Notes under the pieces: model-generated
The model's input: the letters and a program-made list of their open reading frames with translations, nothing else
Told to the model about the DNA's origin: nothing
The model's database searches: none
In this document: in pieces, positions 1 through 8,469 of the stretch
Numbering within the stretch: position 1 is the first letter of the stretch
Layout of the letters: every line of letters starts with the position of its first letter
Made by a program: the position numbers and the translations under genes
Origin: Brachybacterium vulturis
GTDB taxonomy: Bacteria > Actinomycetota > Actinomycetes > Actinomycetales > Dermabacteraceae
Reading direction: 5' to 3'
Length of the DNA stretch: 64,000 nucleotides
Assembly: GCF_002407185.1 (NCBI RefSeq)
Contig: NZ_CP023563.1
Location: forward strand, 1,302,001 to 1,366,000

Positions 1-92
1 ACGCCGACGGGGATCGTGGCGGCGGCGATGCCGAGATATCCGGCGCAGTCGAGGAGATGGGCGAGGCAGCGGCGGCGCGCGAGCGGGTGCAT
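1..92 (-). CDS. RDD-like membrane protein, N-terminal fragment (runs off the window)
   Basis: Reading leftward from an ATG at 92, the frame stays open to the window edge and gives about 30 residues. It starts MHPLARRRCLAHLLDCAG and continues into a hydrophobic stretch (YLGIAAATIPVG). An arginine cluster followed by a small hydrophobic segment with an internal Asp resembles the first transmembrane helix of RDD-family membrane proteins, but the family call rests on this short stretch only. A weak GGAG lies about 15 bases upstream. It is divergent from the PAP2 gene. The function of RDD proteins is mostly unassigned (some are ion antiporters), so none is proposed. Confidence 0.4.
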   Translation of the reverse strand, partial: MHPLARRRCLAHLLDCAGYLGIAAATIPVG

Positions 93-168
93 GGTCCCAC
101 CGAACCACTCCGCGCCCGGCCGGGCCATCCATCATCGACGGCAGTCTCCACCGGTCCGCCCGGAGTTC

Positions 169-174
169 TATACT
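169..174 (+). promoter_or_regulatory. Candidate -10 box (TATACT) upstream of the PAP2 gene
   Basis: TATACT is a near-consensus -10 hexamer in otherwise GC-rich intergenic DNA, about 65 bases before the PAP2 start codon. No convincing -35 is seen at 16-18 bases upstream. Inference from sequence only. Confidence 0.35.
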
Positions 175-237
175 GCGCATCTCGAGTCCCCCCGGGGGTG
201 GATGCGCCCCCGTCCCTGTCCTGGCTGAATTGCTGTC

Positions 238-996
238 ATGATCTCTCGTGCCGCTCGCCTGTCACCACCCCTCCTCATCGCCGGGGTGGCTGCTGCAGGC
301 TCACTTGCCGTACTGGTGCTGCTCCTCGTGCGCGGAATGACCTACCGCGGCACCGTCGCGTGGTCCACTCACCTGCCGGGACCGGTGCAGAGCTTCTTCT
401 CGGCGGTCTCCGAGTACGGGATCCTGGGCCTGCTGGCCCTCTTCGCCGTCGCGGCTCTGAGGGCGCGCCGCAGAGGGCTGACGCACCTGGCGCGAGGCAT
501 CGCCGCAGGGTTCGGGGTCATAGCGGCCTACGTGTCCAGCGAGATCCTCAAGGTCCTGTTCAGCGAACTGAGGCCCTGTCACCACTTCACCGTCGCCACG
601 ATCGCTGCGTGTCCCGAGGCCGCCGATTGGTCCTGGCCGAGCAACCACGCCACGATCTCCGCAGCCATCGCCCTCGCCGTCCTGTCCATGGCCCCGCGCC
701 TCGGTCTCCTCGCCCTGCCCCTCGCGGGACTCATCGGATTCAGCCGGGTCGCGGTGGGTGTGCACTACTTCCATGACGTCCTGGCCGGGGTGCTGCTGGC
801 CGCCCTGGCGGTCACCGTGCTCACCGCCGTGGGGACACCGCCTGTCGCTCGGTCGCTGACCTGGTGCAGACGGTTTCCGCTTCTCGATCGCCTCCTCACG
901 GCGAGCCCGGATCGGCACCGTGCCCGTCCTCCCCGGCATGTGCGACTCGACTCCGCACGCACAGCGCAGGGCCGGTCCGAGCGCTCGCTGCCGTGA
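238..996 (+). CDS. PAP2-superfamily membrane phosphatase
   Basis: Predicted integral membrane acid phosphatase of the type 2 phosphatidic acid phosphatase superfamily; relatives dephosphorylate lipid phosphates such as undecaprenyl pyrophosphate or phosphatidate at the membrane. All three signature motifs are visible in the 252-residue product: Lys105 followed by Arg-Pro at 112-113, PSNH at 134-137, and the SR-G-H-D motif at 169-180 (Ser169, Arg170, Gly174, His176, Asp180). Five or six hydrophobic segments flank them. About 60 C-terminal residues after the last helix are basic and non-conserved. The ATG at 238 has no clear ribosome binding site. It stands alone, before an MFS gene about 200 bases downstream. 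Substrate unknown. Confidence 0.85.
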   Translation: MISRAARLSPPLLIAGVAAAGSLAVLVLLLVRGMTYRGTVAWSTHLPGPVQSFFSAVSEYGILGLLALFAVAALRARRRGLTHLARGIAAGFGVIAAYVSSEILKVLFSELRPCHHFTVATIAACPEAADWSWPSNHATISAAIALAVLSMAPRLGLLALPLAGLIGFSRVAVGVHYFHDVLAGVLLAALAVTVLTAVGTPPVARSLTWCRRFPLLDRLLTASPDRHRARPPRHVRLDSARTAQGRSERSLP

Positions 997-1193
997 CTCC
1001 CCGAGACTGCCACCGCTGCCCGCGGACCATCGCGCGCTGCGCCGCCGATCTGGTGACGAACGGGACATCACTACCCGGAAGCGCTGGTCGCCGATAGTCT
1101 CGAGGCAGGTCGGGGCCCTGCCGCCGTGGGGAGGGCGCCCGAGGCGTCCGCTCCGACTGCCTCCTGCTCGCCCCGACATCCCCGAGGACCGCC

Positions 1194-2522
1194 ATGACCT
1201 CCCCCGCCGCACGCCCTCCTGCCCTCGGCGGGACCCGCGCGTACGTGGTGTGGATCGCCGCGGTGACGGCCTATGCGATCGCGGTGCTGCAGCGCACCAC
1301 GATGGGGGTCGCCGGGCTCGAGGCCACCGAACGGTTCGGCGCCTCCGCGACCATCGTCTCCAGCTTCGTGGTGCTGCAGCTGGCCGTCTACGCGATCTGC
1401 CAGATCCCGGCCGGACTGCTGCTGGACCGCTACGGCTCCCGGGTCACCCTGGTCGCCGGGGCCCTGCTGATGGGCGCCGGGCAGCTGCTGATGGCCCAGA
1501 CCGAGACGGTGGGGGTGGCGATGGTGGCGCGCATCGTCCTCGGCGCGGGTGATGCGCTGACCTTCTCCAGCGCGGTGCGCCTGGTCCCGGCATGGTTCCC
1601 GGCCTCGCGAGTGCCGATCCTCACCCAGCTCACCGGGATCCTCGGCCAGGTCGGTCAGATCGCCTCCGCCGTGCCCTTCGTCGCGGTGCTGACCGTGGCC
1701 GGCTGGGGCGCGGCCTTCTCCTCGGCCGCCTCCGTGAGCGCGGTCGCGGCACTGCTGGCCCTGCTGGTGGTGCGCGCGAGCCCGCCCGGGACGCCGCGGC
1801 CCCGGGTGAAGCAGGACCTCACCCGGATCCCGCTGGTGCTCGCGCGGATCCTCCGCCATCCCTCCACACAGCTGGGCTTCTTCACGCACTTCACCGCCGG
1901 GTTCACCGGCATCGCCTTCTCGATGATGTGGGGCTACCCGTACCTCACCGCGGGGGAGGGGCTCAGCCGCCCCGCGGCCTCGGCGATCATGACCGTGCTG
2001 GTGGTGGTCGCGGTCGTCGCCGGACCGCTGATCGGCGCGCTCACCCAGCGCCATCCGCTGCGCCGCTCCACCCTGGTGCTGCTGATCGTGGCCACCATCG
2101 TGGTGCCGCTGCTCGCCCTGGTGCTGTGGCCCGGGCCCGCCCCGATCTGGCTGCTGGTCGTGCTGGTCTCCGGCTTCTCGATCGGTGGCCCGGCCAGCAG
2201 CATCGGCTTCGACTTCCCACGCACCGACCTCGCCCGGCACCGGCTCGGCACCGCCACCGGCGTGGTGATCATGGGCGGCTTCGTCGGCGGGCTCACCGCG
2301 ATCCTGCTGATCGGGGTGGTGCTGGACCTGCTGCGACCCGAGGGGAACTACGACCTGGAGGCATTCCGCCTGGCCTTCGCGGTGCAGCTGCCGCTGCTCG
2401 CGATCGGGGTGGCAGGCATGCTGATCACGCGCCGGAATCTGCGACGGAGGATGGCGGCGCAGGGCAGCGAGGTCCCGCCCTGGCGCGATGTCTGGCGCTC
2501 CGGGCGCTGGCGCCGCCTCTAG
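1194..2522 (+). CDS. MFS transporter
   Basis: A 442-residue polytopic membrane protein with about 12 hydrophobic segments in two halves, separated by a basic loop near residue 200. The motif after the second helix, GLLLDRYGSR, is the MFS motif A, and an arginine-rich cytoplasmic tail follows the last helix. This marks a secondary transporter of the major facilitator superfamily; nothing in the sequence reveals the substrate or direction of transport. The ATG at 1194 is preceded by GAGGA, which supports this start. The next gene has its own promoter, so the two are probably not co-transcribed. Confidence 0.85.
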   Translation: MTSPAARPPALGGTRAYVVWIAAVTAYAIAVLQRTTMGVAGLEATERFGASATIVSSFVVLQLAVYAICQIPAGLLLDRYGSRVTLVAGALLMGAGQLLMAQTETVGVAMVARIVLGAGDALTFSSAVRLVPAWFPASRVPILTQLTGILGQVGQIASAVPFVAVLTVAGWGAAFSSAASVSAVAALLALLVVRASPPGTPRPRVKQDLTRIPLVLARILRHPSTQLGFFTHFTAGFTGIAFSMMWGYPYLTAGEGLSRPAASAIMTVLVVVAVVAGPLIGALTQRHPLRRSTLVLLIVATIVVPLLALVLWPGPAPIWLLVVLVSGFSIGGPASSIGFDFPRTDLARHRLGTATGVVIMGGFVGGLTAILLIGVVLDLLRPEGNYDLEAFRLAFAVQLPLLAIGVAGMLITRRNLRRRMAAQGSEVPPWRDVWRSGRWRRL

Positions 2523-2546
2523 CGAGGAACTGCTGCCGGTGAGGGC

Positions 2547-2576
2547 TTGCCGCCCCGACGAGACCTGGCGTAGCGT
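2547..2576 (+). promoter_or_regulatory. Candidate promoter of the Gfo/Idh/MocA-type gene
   Basis: TTGCCG at 2547-2552 and TAGCGT at 2571-2576 are separated by 18 bases and lie about 30 bases before the ATG at 2608. TAGCGT recurs as a -10 at other starts in this window. Confidence 0.45.
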
Positions 2577-2607
2577 TCCTCCCCACAGTTAATTTCAGGG
2601 AGGAAAT

Positions 2608-3894
2608 ATGTCGTTCACGCTGGGCATCGTCGGGATCGGTCAGTTCGGATCCCATTTCGCAGAGCTCTTCGCCGCCCATCCCGAGGTCGAGGCGCTCTAC
2701 GCCGTGGACTCCGTGCCCGAGCGGATCGACGCGGTCGAGGCACGTGGAGTGCGCTTCGACAAGCGCTTCGACACCCTCGAGGAGCTGCTGGACTCCGATG
2801 TCGACGCGGTCGCGATCTTCACCCAGCGCTGGACCCACGGCGAGCACGCCCTGGCCGCCCTGCGCGCCGGCAAGCACGTCTACTCCGCCGTGCCGATGGC
2901 CATCGAGGAGGAGGAGATCCGCGCGATCACCGAGGAGGTGCAGCGCACGGGCCTGGTCTACATGATGGGCGAGACCAGCCAGTACAACGCCGCCGTGGTG
3001 CTGGCCCGCCGCATCCACCGCACCGGCGCCTTCGGCGAGGTGTTCTACGCCGAAGGCGACTACGTCCACGACATGGACCTCGGCTTCTACGACGCCTACA
3101 GATTCTCCGGCGGCGAGAACTGGAGGGCCACCGCCTCCTACCCGCCGCTGCTGTACCCCACCCACTCCATCGGCGGCATCCTCGGTGTGATCGCGGAGCG
3201 GCACGCCACCTCGGTCTCCGCACTGGGCCGGCCCGACACCCGCGGCGACGGCGTGTTCGACAAGGACGTCTCGATGTTCGACAACGACGTCTCCAACGCC
3301 TTCGCCCTGTTCGGGATGGACAACGGCGGCGCCTTCCGCACCAACGAACTGCGCCGCGTGGGCTACCCCAGCCACAAGCGCGAATCCCGGTTCCGCTTCT
3401 TCGGCGAGGAATCCAGCTTCGAGGAGACCATCGAGACCACCTACTGGCACGACAAGCGGCGGGTGCTGGACGTGACCGCGCTGATCGCCACCGGCTCGAC
3501 CATGAGCCTGGACGATCCGCGCCTGGCCGATGTCTCCCCGGCCCTGCGCGAGGCCTTCGTCGCCGGTGCCGCACAGGTGCATCACCAGGCGCGCCTGCCG
3601 AGGGAGTTCCAGGGCCTGCCCAACGGCCACGAGGGCGCCCACCACTTCCTGGTCGACGACTTCGCCCGCGCCGTGGCCGACGGCCACCAGCCCGTGGTCA
3701 ACGCCTGGCAGGCCGCCCGGTGCACCCTGCCCGGCGTCATCGCCCACCAGTCGATGAACCAGGGCGGCGAGCGGCTGGAGATCCGCGACCTCGGCGACTG
3801 CCCGCTGCCGGTGGTCGATCTCGACGCCGACCAGGAGCCGATCGACCTCGAGGCGCTGTACGCCGCGCAGGAGGCCTCCCGCTCCGCAGCCTGA
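2608..3894 (+). CDS. Gfo/Idh/MocA-family oxidoreductase-like protein
   Basis: The N-terminal Rossmann domain carries GIVGIGQFGSHF at residues 6-17 for NAD(P) binding. A Gfo/Idh/MocA C-terminal alpha/beta domain follows (about residues 125-350), with His-rich stretches such as YPTHSIGG. Relatives oxidise or reduce sugars and inositols. An oddity: where the family usually has Glu-Lys-Pro with a catalytic lysine, this protein reads SAVPMA (residues 93-98), so a standard hydride-transfer site may be altered. A strong ribosome binding site (GGGAGG) precedes the ATG. The C-terminal ~60 residues are acidic. It may once have been linked to the sugar transporter whose remains begin near 14.6 kb; that is inference. 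Substrate unknown; 428 residues. Confidence 0.75.
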   Translation: MSFTLGIVGIGQFGSHFAELFAAHPEVEALYAVDSVPERIDAVEARGVRFDKRFDTLEELLDSDVDAVAIFTQRWTHGEHALAALRAGKHVYSAVPMAIEEEEIRAITEEVQRTGLVYMMGETSQYNAAVVLARRIHRTGAFGEVFYAEGDYVHDMDLGFYDAYRFSGGENWRATASYPPLLYPTHSIGGILGVIAERHATSVSALGRPDTRGDGVFDKDVSMFDNDVSNAFALFGMDNGGAFRTNELRRVGYPSHKRESRFRFFGEESSFEETIETTYWHDKRRVLDVTALIATGSTMSLDDPRLADVSPALREAFVAGAAQVHHQARLPREFQGLPNGHEGAHHFLVDDFARAVADGHQPVVNAWQAARCTLPGVIAHQSMNQGGERLEIRDLGDCPLPVVDLDADQEPIDLEALYAAQEASRSAA

Positions 3895-3970
3895 ACCGGC
3901 GGTCGGGCACCGGGCGGCCTCGCGTCGCATCAGCTGCGGCCGCGGCCGCCCGCGCGTCGCCCCTCGTCGG

Positions 3971-3976
3971 TAGCGT
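3971..3976 (+). promoter_or_regulatory. -10 box of a leaderless promoter (TAGCGT)
   Basis: TAGCGT is followed by exactly six bases and then the GTG start at 3983, the spacing expected for a leaderless actinobacterial transcript. The same layout recurs at several other genes in this window. Confidence 0.5.
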
Positions 3977-3982
3977 GAGAGC

Positions 3983-4516
3983 GTGACGAACATCGTGATC
4001 CGGCAGCTCGCCCCGCTCGACGACGTGATGCTCACCGCCCGGTGGTTCCTGATCACCTCGACCGTCCTGTTCGGAGTGTCGAGGCGGGACCGGGTCGAGC
4101 CGCACGGCGCCTACCACGAGGACGGCGGAGGCAGCTGGCTGCATCTGCTCCTGCTGGACGGGGACCGCGCCGTCGTGACCGGCGTGGACCGTGATTACTC
4201 GGAGACGGTGGGAGGGGAGCCGCGCCTGGACCAGCATCCCGGGATCCCGGAGTGGGTGCTGCCGTTCATTCCCCGCGAGGAGGACGGTTCCCCGCTGCAC
4301 TGGTGGGGATACTTGCTGTGGTGGGAGGACGGGGTCTGGTGGAGCGTCGACCACGGTCCCGACGACGGCGTCCGGGCCGTGGAGATCCTCAACAGCTCGA
4401 CGCGTCGCGCCCGGATGGACGATCTGAATGACATGATCGGCGTCGCCGGGGACGAGCACCTCACGGAGGACGACCCGCGAGAGGAGCTCGAGGCCGACGC
4501 AGCGGCCATGCGGTGA
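3983..4516 (+). CDS. Hypothetical protein next to toxin locus
   Basis: A soluble 177-residue protein rich in Trp, Asp and Glu, with a Trp-rich core near residues 105-120 (HWWGYLLWWEDGVWW) and a helical acidic C-terminus. I do not recognise a family. Position and acidic character would suit an immunity or orphan immunity protein for the neighbouring polymorphic toxin, but this is only inference. The GTG at 3983 is chosen because a TAGCGT box sits six bases upstream (leaderless start). Its stop overlaps the GTG of the following toxin frame by four bases (GTGA at 4513-4516), so translation of the two could be coupled. Confidence 0.6.
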   Translation: MTNIVIRQLAPLDDVMLTARWFLITSTVLFGVSRRDRVEPHGAYHEDGGGSWLHLLLLDGDRAVVTGVDRDYSETVGGEPRLDQHPGIPEWVLPFIPREEDGSPLHWWGYLLWWEDGVWWSVDHGPDDGVRAVEILNSSTRRARMDDLNDMIGVAGDEHLTEDDPREELEADAAAMR

Positions 4517-6528
4517 GCCGTCGACGCCGGCACTCGGGGAACAGTCCGATCTCGTACGAGACCGAGCATGTGTCCTGGCGCGAGCACGGGCCGGCGACGG
4601 CGCGAAATGAGGAGTTGCTGGGGCGGTATGCGGGGCTGATCGAGCGGGTCTCGACGGCGGCTACGAACTGTGCGAACGGTATCAACGTGCTGCAGATGGG
4701 GGCGGTGGAGACCGGATACACGGCGGTGACGGCCGAGCAGATCATGAACTCCCCGGAGCCGATGCCGTGGGGCAGCCCGGTAGCAGAAAATCGCAACTGC
4801 GAGGAGTCGTTCTGGCACGGTATCGGGAACTTCGCCAAGAACGGGATCATCGGGGTGACCTCGATGGTCGGGGTCGATTTCGACCCCACGACTGCTCGGG
4901 GCCAGACGGCGAAGCAGTCGTGGATCGGGGCGGGTGACTTCGTCGGCTCGATGGCTGTGACGTTGAGCCCGGTCTCGTATCTCGCGTATGTCCCGGGGGT
5001 GTCGGAGGCGCAGGCGGCGCAGTTCATCCAGGACCGGCACCACACGGCCGCGGTCGGTGCGGGGTCGATGGCCGGCTGGGACGAGGGCGAGGCGGCCGTT
5101 GGCGGAGACGGCTGGCATACCTGGAAGGACGACCCGGTCGCCGCGGCGACGGAAACCGCGCTGAACATCGGCTCGTTCTTCATCCCCGGTGCTGGGCTGG
5201 CGGCGGGTGGTGGCAAGCTCGCGACAGGCGCTGCTCGAGCAGTCCGGGGCGGTCGCGGTGGCAAGCACCTCAGGACAGCCCCGGGTGGTACTGACGTCGT
5301 GATCCCGGGCGGCAAGAGTCTTTCCGGTGAGAACTCCACGGTCTTCGCGGGTGGCTCGAAGGTGTCCCAGGGACGCACCGATGCCGTCGGGGACGTCGAA
5401 CTGGCTCCGATCCGACACCCGGAGCGCAGGGGGCAGGCACCGGTGCCGGGCGCGGGGACAGCAATACCACTCAGAGCTCCATGGCCCGGTCCCACGGGGG
5501 CGGTTCCGAGACATCCGGGGCAACTCCGAGCGGGGCCCCGCGCACGGAGGCGAACGAGCCAGCCGGGAACGGTTCCACCGCCGGGTCCCGTCCAGGCGCG
5601 GAGTCGAAGGTCGCGGACTCCGGGAGCACGGGTACCCGTGCTGGAGACCCGGATGCGCTTGCGGCTCGAGCGGGTGTGGATGCGGACGTTCGTGAGTCAT
5701 CGATGGCTGGGCAGGGCCGGAAGGATGCCGCGGACGGTGGATCCGATCCTGCACTCGAGGTGGCAGACGAGGCCCGCAGTCCGGAGGGTAGCGTCGATGC
5801 GGCGGAGCGCACTACCGACCCGGGCGAGCAGGGTGCCAATCCAGCTGGAAACGCCGCATCGAAGCAATGGGCTCCGCCGGCCGTTGAGCGTCGCGTTGAC
5901 TTCGACGGAAAGATCGGCAGCCGAACGCAGTTCCCTCCGAAAGGCGTGGAGCTGGAGGCCAACACGGCATACGAGGTCGCCGGACGTGGCACCTACTACA
6001 CCGACGCAACCGGGAAGGTCACGCACGTTGTTACCGACTACGGCCCGTCGCGAACACCGAACCCAGACCTCAACCATCCGGCACCCAACACCACCTACGT
6101 CGTGAACGACAGGCACGTGTTCGTGACGGATGCGAAGTCGCGAACTGTGGAGGTGCACGCACCGCACCTCGAGCGGGCGGAAGCGCCTCGTTCGGGAAGT
6201 ATCCAGCAGAGCGTTGGACGCTCTGCTGGGCCAGGCTACGGTGGTGGGCATCTCATCCAGAACGCGCGGGGGCGGCGGTCGCGAGCGGATCAATATTGTC
6301 GGCATGCTGGAGGAGCTCAATCGCTCTGGTTCGCCGAGGTACCGAAAGATTGCCGCGAACTACTATGACATGGAAGCGGAGATTCGTGCCGCGGTGAATG
6401 GCGGCAGTAAGGTCGATATTGATCTCTATATTGAGTACGGCGATTCAAATGTTCCCACCGAGCTGACAGCACAATATGCGATTGACGGGATAGTGGAGCG
6501 AGAGGTGTTCACCAATGTCCGAGGCTGA
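4513..6528 (+). pseudogene. Polymorphic toxin with C-terminal DNA/RNA nuclease domain, two frameshifts
   Basis: Three frames join into about 670 residues. Residues 1-300 (frame from 4513) resemble the pre-toxin region of actinobacterial T7SS-type polymorphic toxins (helical start, SFWHGIGNF, IGAGDFVGSMA, then a Gly/Ala hydrophobic stretch), but the usual WXG-like N-terminus is missing. Near 5400-5425 the frame changes (net -1) into a low-complexity linker. The frame then runs to a nuclease domain ending GGGHLIQNA. At 6269-6275 one extra base in a G-rich run shifts the frame again; the intact paralogue at 7609-8469 reads straight through here. The domain resembles Endonuclea_NS_2-type non-specific nucleases, with DGGHLI in place of DRGH in the paralogue and GGGHLI here. 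Probably inactive as it stands. The immunity gene overlaps its end by 14 bases. Confidence 0.75.
5622..5777 (+). repeat. Direct repeat, toxin linker copy 1
   Basis: A 156-bp stretch that recurs at 7621-7776 with about six mismatches (roughly 96% identity) at an offset of 1999 bp. It encodes the linker just before the nuclease domain (residues such as RAGDPDALAAR and MAGQGRKDAADGGSD). Downstream, the two nuclease domains diverge much more. This is the pattern expected for homologous recombination that swaps toxin tips. Confidence 0.85.
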
Positions 6529-6988
6529 GAATGCGAGCGTTCCGGCGATGATTCGGCAAGGTCAGCTAGCTGACGAAATTGCTGCGCAAATTCCACAAGA
6601 TGTAGAGGGCGAGTGGGAAAAGCTCATCTATACCCACCGAGCGGTCTCGATGTATGCGCGAGAAATGCTCTACGTGCATCGACCTGACGGATCTGTCGAT
6701 ACCGCGCTCGCTCCGCTTGCGATGGGGAAGTTAGTGAAGGAGCTACGGAGTGTTATGTACCGACCGGGTGTAGGTGCCTGGTTCACCGCAGAGTGGACAC
6801 TAGTTCGGGAGGCCTCTGGTGGCGTTTCGGTAGACGTTGAATTCAATTATGACGATGAGCCAAGTTGGGGTAGGCCAATCTCACCATCCTCGTATGCTAT
6901 CGAGCTGGAAGATTTTCCACGAGACGAGGAGAACACTCCGAATTGGCTCGAGCAGAAGGTGGCGGAAGCGCAGAGGGACGCCAAGTAG
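6515..6988 (+). CDS. YezG/DUF600-like immunity protein
   Basis: An acidic 157-residue protein, 35-45% identical by eye to the protein at 8459-8965. Shared features are the N-terminal IRQ motif, the region VEGEWEKL, the FNYDDEPSW motif near residues 114-122 and the C-terminal LEDFPRDEEN-P-WL. FNYDDEP is typical of the YezG (DUF600) immunity family, whose members neutralise nuclease toxins. The ATG at 6515 lies inside the 3' end of the toxin frame (14-bp overlap), which ties its expression to the toxin. Base composition is lower in GC than the flanking core genes, as often seen for immunity genes. It is intact although its toxin appears broken. Confidence 0.75.
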   Translation: MSEAENASVPAMIRQGQLADEIAAQIPQDVEGEWEKLIYTHRAVSMYAREMLYVHRPDGSVDTALAPLAMGKLVKELRSVMYRPGVGAWFTAEWTLVREASGGVSVDVEFNYDDEPSWGRPISPSSYAIELEDFPRDEENTPNWLEQKVAEAQRDAK

Positions 6989-7608
6989 GTCGTTATGATG
7001 TGAAATGGGTCGACCGATTTTATGTTTCAAAAAAGATGCACCTGTTTGGGAGAATGAAGATCCCTGTCGCCAGCGTGGCGGACGAATGGCTTGTATCATT
7101 CTCCAGTACGTCAGCGTGACTTCCCACTTGATGCCGGAAGCGGGAGATTGTGCACGAATGGTTGCCGTGATGACCCGCGCAACACCTACGGTTCGGACTT
7201 GCAGCTGGTGCGCGACGAACTGGGAATCCGGATCGTGGATACGGCTACTGGACGGGAGCTTTCTGAGGAAGAGCCTTATGTTCCACATGCCGGGCGGGCT
7301 TGAGCCGAAGGCGTGAGATTGGCGCTCGTTCATGTCGTCCCATCCGGAGGACGTTCATCTGGCTGGCGAGCCGTCTGTCGTCCGGGCCTGGAGTTGACCA
7401 TGGTCAGCCGGATTCAAGACGAGCCAGAGCCTGGACGACGGCCGAGTCCTCCTCCCATCTCCTCCGAGGACTAGCTCGCGCGCGCAGCGCCGGCCATCGC
7501 TCATCCCGCAGTGGCGACTTGCCTTCCGGGCCCGCTCGCCGTGGGTCCCGCTCAAGATCCCCTATGGGCCAGGGGGACAGGGAAAAAGGGTCCCTTGCGA
7601 CCTACTGC
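6989..7608. other. Gene-poor spacer between two toxin units
   Basis: About 620 bases without a convincing gene. Short open stretches exist: one at 7005-7316 and one at 7091-7303, whose second half reads TYGSDLQLVRDELGIRIVD. Both are interrupted upstream and match no family I recognise. The composition changes within the stretch, from AT-richer on the left to GC-rich after about 7320. Most likely debris of an older toxin tip or immunity gene; this is inference. Confidence 0.4.
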
Positions 7609-8469
7609 ATGTCCGACCCCGGGAGCACGGGTGTCCGTGCTGGAGACCCGGATGCGCTTGCGGCTCGAGCGGTTGTGGGCGCGGACGTTCGTGAGTCATC
7701 GATGGCTGGGCAGGGCCGGAAGGATGCCGCGGACGGTGGATCCGACCCTGCACTCGAGGTGGCAGACGAGGCCCGCGGTGCGGGTGGCACGTCGAAGCGG
7801 GCTTCGGAGACGTGGCGTGCGCCCGAGGCGGAGCAGCACGTCACCTGGCAGGACCGGATCGGACCGAAGCAGACGTTCCCGCCCGAGAACGCCGTGCTGG
7901 AGGCGAACACGTCGTACGAGGTGCCTGGCCGAGGAACCTATTACACGGACGGGACCGGGGCAGTCACGCACGTGGAGACCGGGTACAGCCCGACGAAGTA
8001 CCCCAACCCGGATCTGAACCCTCCCGCGCCGAACACGACCTATGTGGTCGATGACCGCCACGTGTTCGTCACCGATGGGAAGTCACGCACTGTCGAGGTT
8101 CACGTTCCGGATATGGAGCAGGCCGCCGCTCGGCGCTCTGGTCACATTCAGGGCGAGGTCGGCAGGGCCGCCGGTCCGGGACATGACGGCGGGCACCTCA
8201 TTCAGAATGCACTGGGCGGAGGTCGCGAGCGCATAAACATCGTTGGTATGCTGGAGGAGCTCAATAGACCGGGATCCAAGGAATATGGAACAGCCGCGAA
8301 CCCTTATTACCGGATGGAAGCTGAGCTTCGCACTGCGGTGAAGGGCGGGAAGGATGTCAGCCTGGATCTGTATGTCCAGTACGGCGACGGCAAGACACCC
8401 GTGTCGATCGAGGCGGAGTACTCGATCGAGGGAATCTGGAAGACAAGGATTTTTGAAAATGTCAGATGA
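7609..8469 (+). CDS. Orphan C-terminal toxin cassette, DNA/RNA nuclease domain
   Basis: An intact reading frame for a linker plus nuclease domain (286 residues from ATG 7609), but with none of the N-terminal delivery region. The first ~55 residues match the linker of the upstream toxin. The nuclease domain includes GRGTYYTDGTG, DDRHVFVTDGKSRTVEVH, the candidate active-site segment GHDGGHLIQNALGG, then ERINIVGMLEELN and a C-terminal beta region. It resembles Endonuclea_NS_2 nucleases, with DGGH where the classical motif is DRGH. The frame is open back to 7300, but no ribosome binding site supports any start, so it may be a silent cassette used by recombination. The immunity gene overlaps its stop by 11 bases. 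Confidence 0.65.
   Translation: MSDPGSTGVRAGDPDALAARAVVGADVRESSMAGQGRKDAADGGSDPALEVADEARGAGGTSKRASETWRAPEAEQHVTWQDRIGPKQTFPPENAVLEANTSYEVPGRGTYYTDGTGAVTHVETGYSPTKYPNPDLNPPAPNTTYVVDDRHVFVTDGKSRTVEVHVPDMEQAAARRSGHIQGEVGRAAGPGHDGGHLIQNALGGGRERINIVGMLEELNRPGSKEYGTAANPYYRMEAELRTAVKGGKDVSLDLYVQYGDGKTPVSIEAEYSIEGIWKTRIFENVR
7621..7776 (+). repeat. Direct repeat, toxin linker copy 2
   Basis: Second copy of the 156-bp linker sequence at 5622-5777, about 96% identical. A crossover between the two would delete about 2 kb and fuse the upstream toxin body to this intact nuclease tip and its own immunity gene. Confidence 0.85.

Noticed and set aside
7005-7316. Protein-coding gene in the spacer between toxin units
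   Set aside because: Overlapping short frames exist, but none combines a start signal with coherent protein-like sequence over its whole length. Reported as gene-poor debris instead.
7300-7608. N-terminal extension of the second toxin cassette back to 7300
   Set aside because: The frame is open, but the residues are Arg/Ser-rich without resemblance to toxin N-termini, and homology to the first toxin begins only at about 7615.
5622-7776. The 156-bp direct repeats as ends of a transposon
   Set aside because: They are coding linker sequence in direct orientation. There is no transposase, no terminal inverted repeat and no target duplication, so recombination between toxin tips explains them better.
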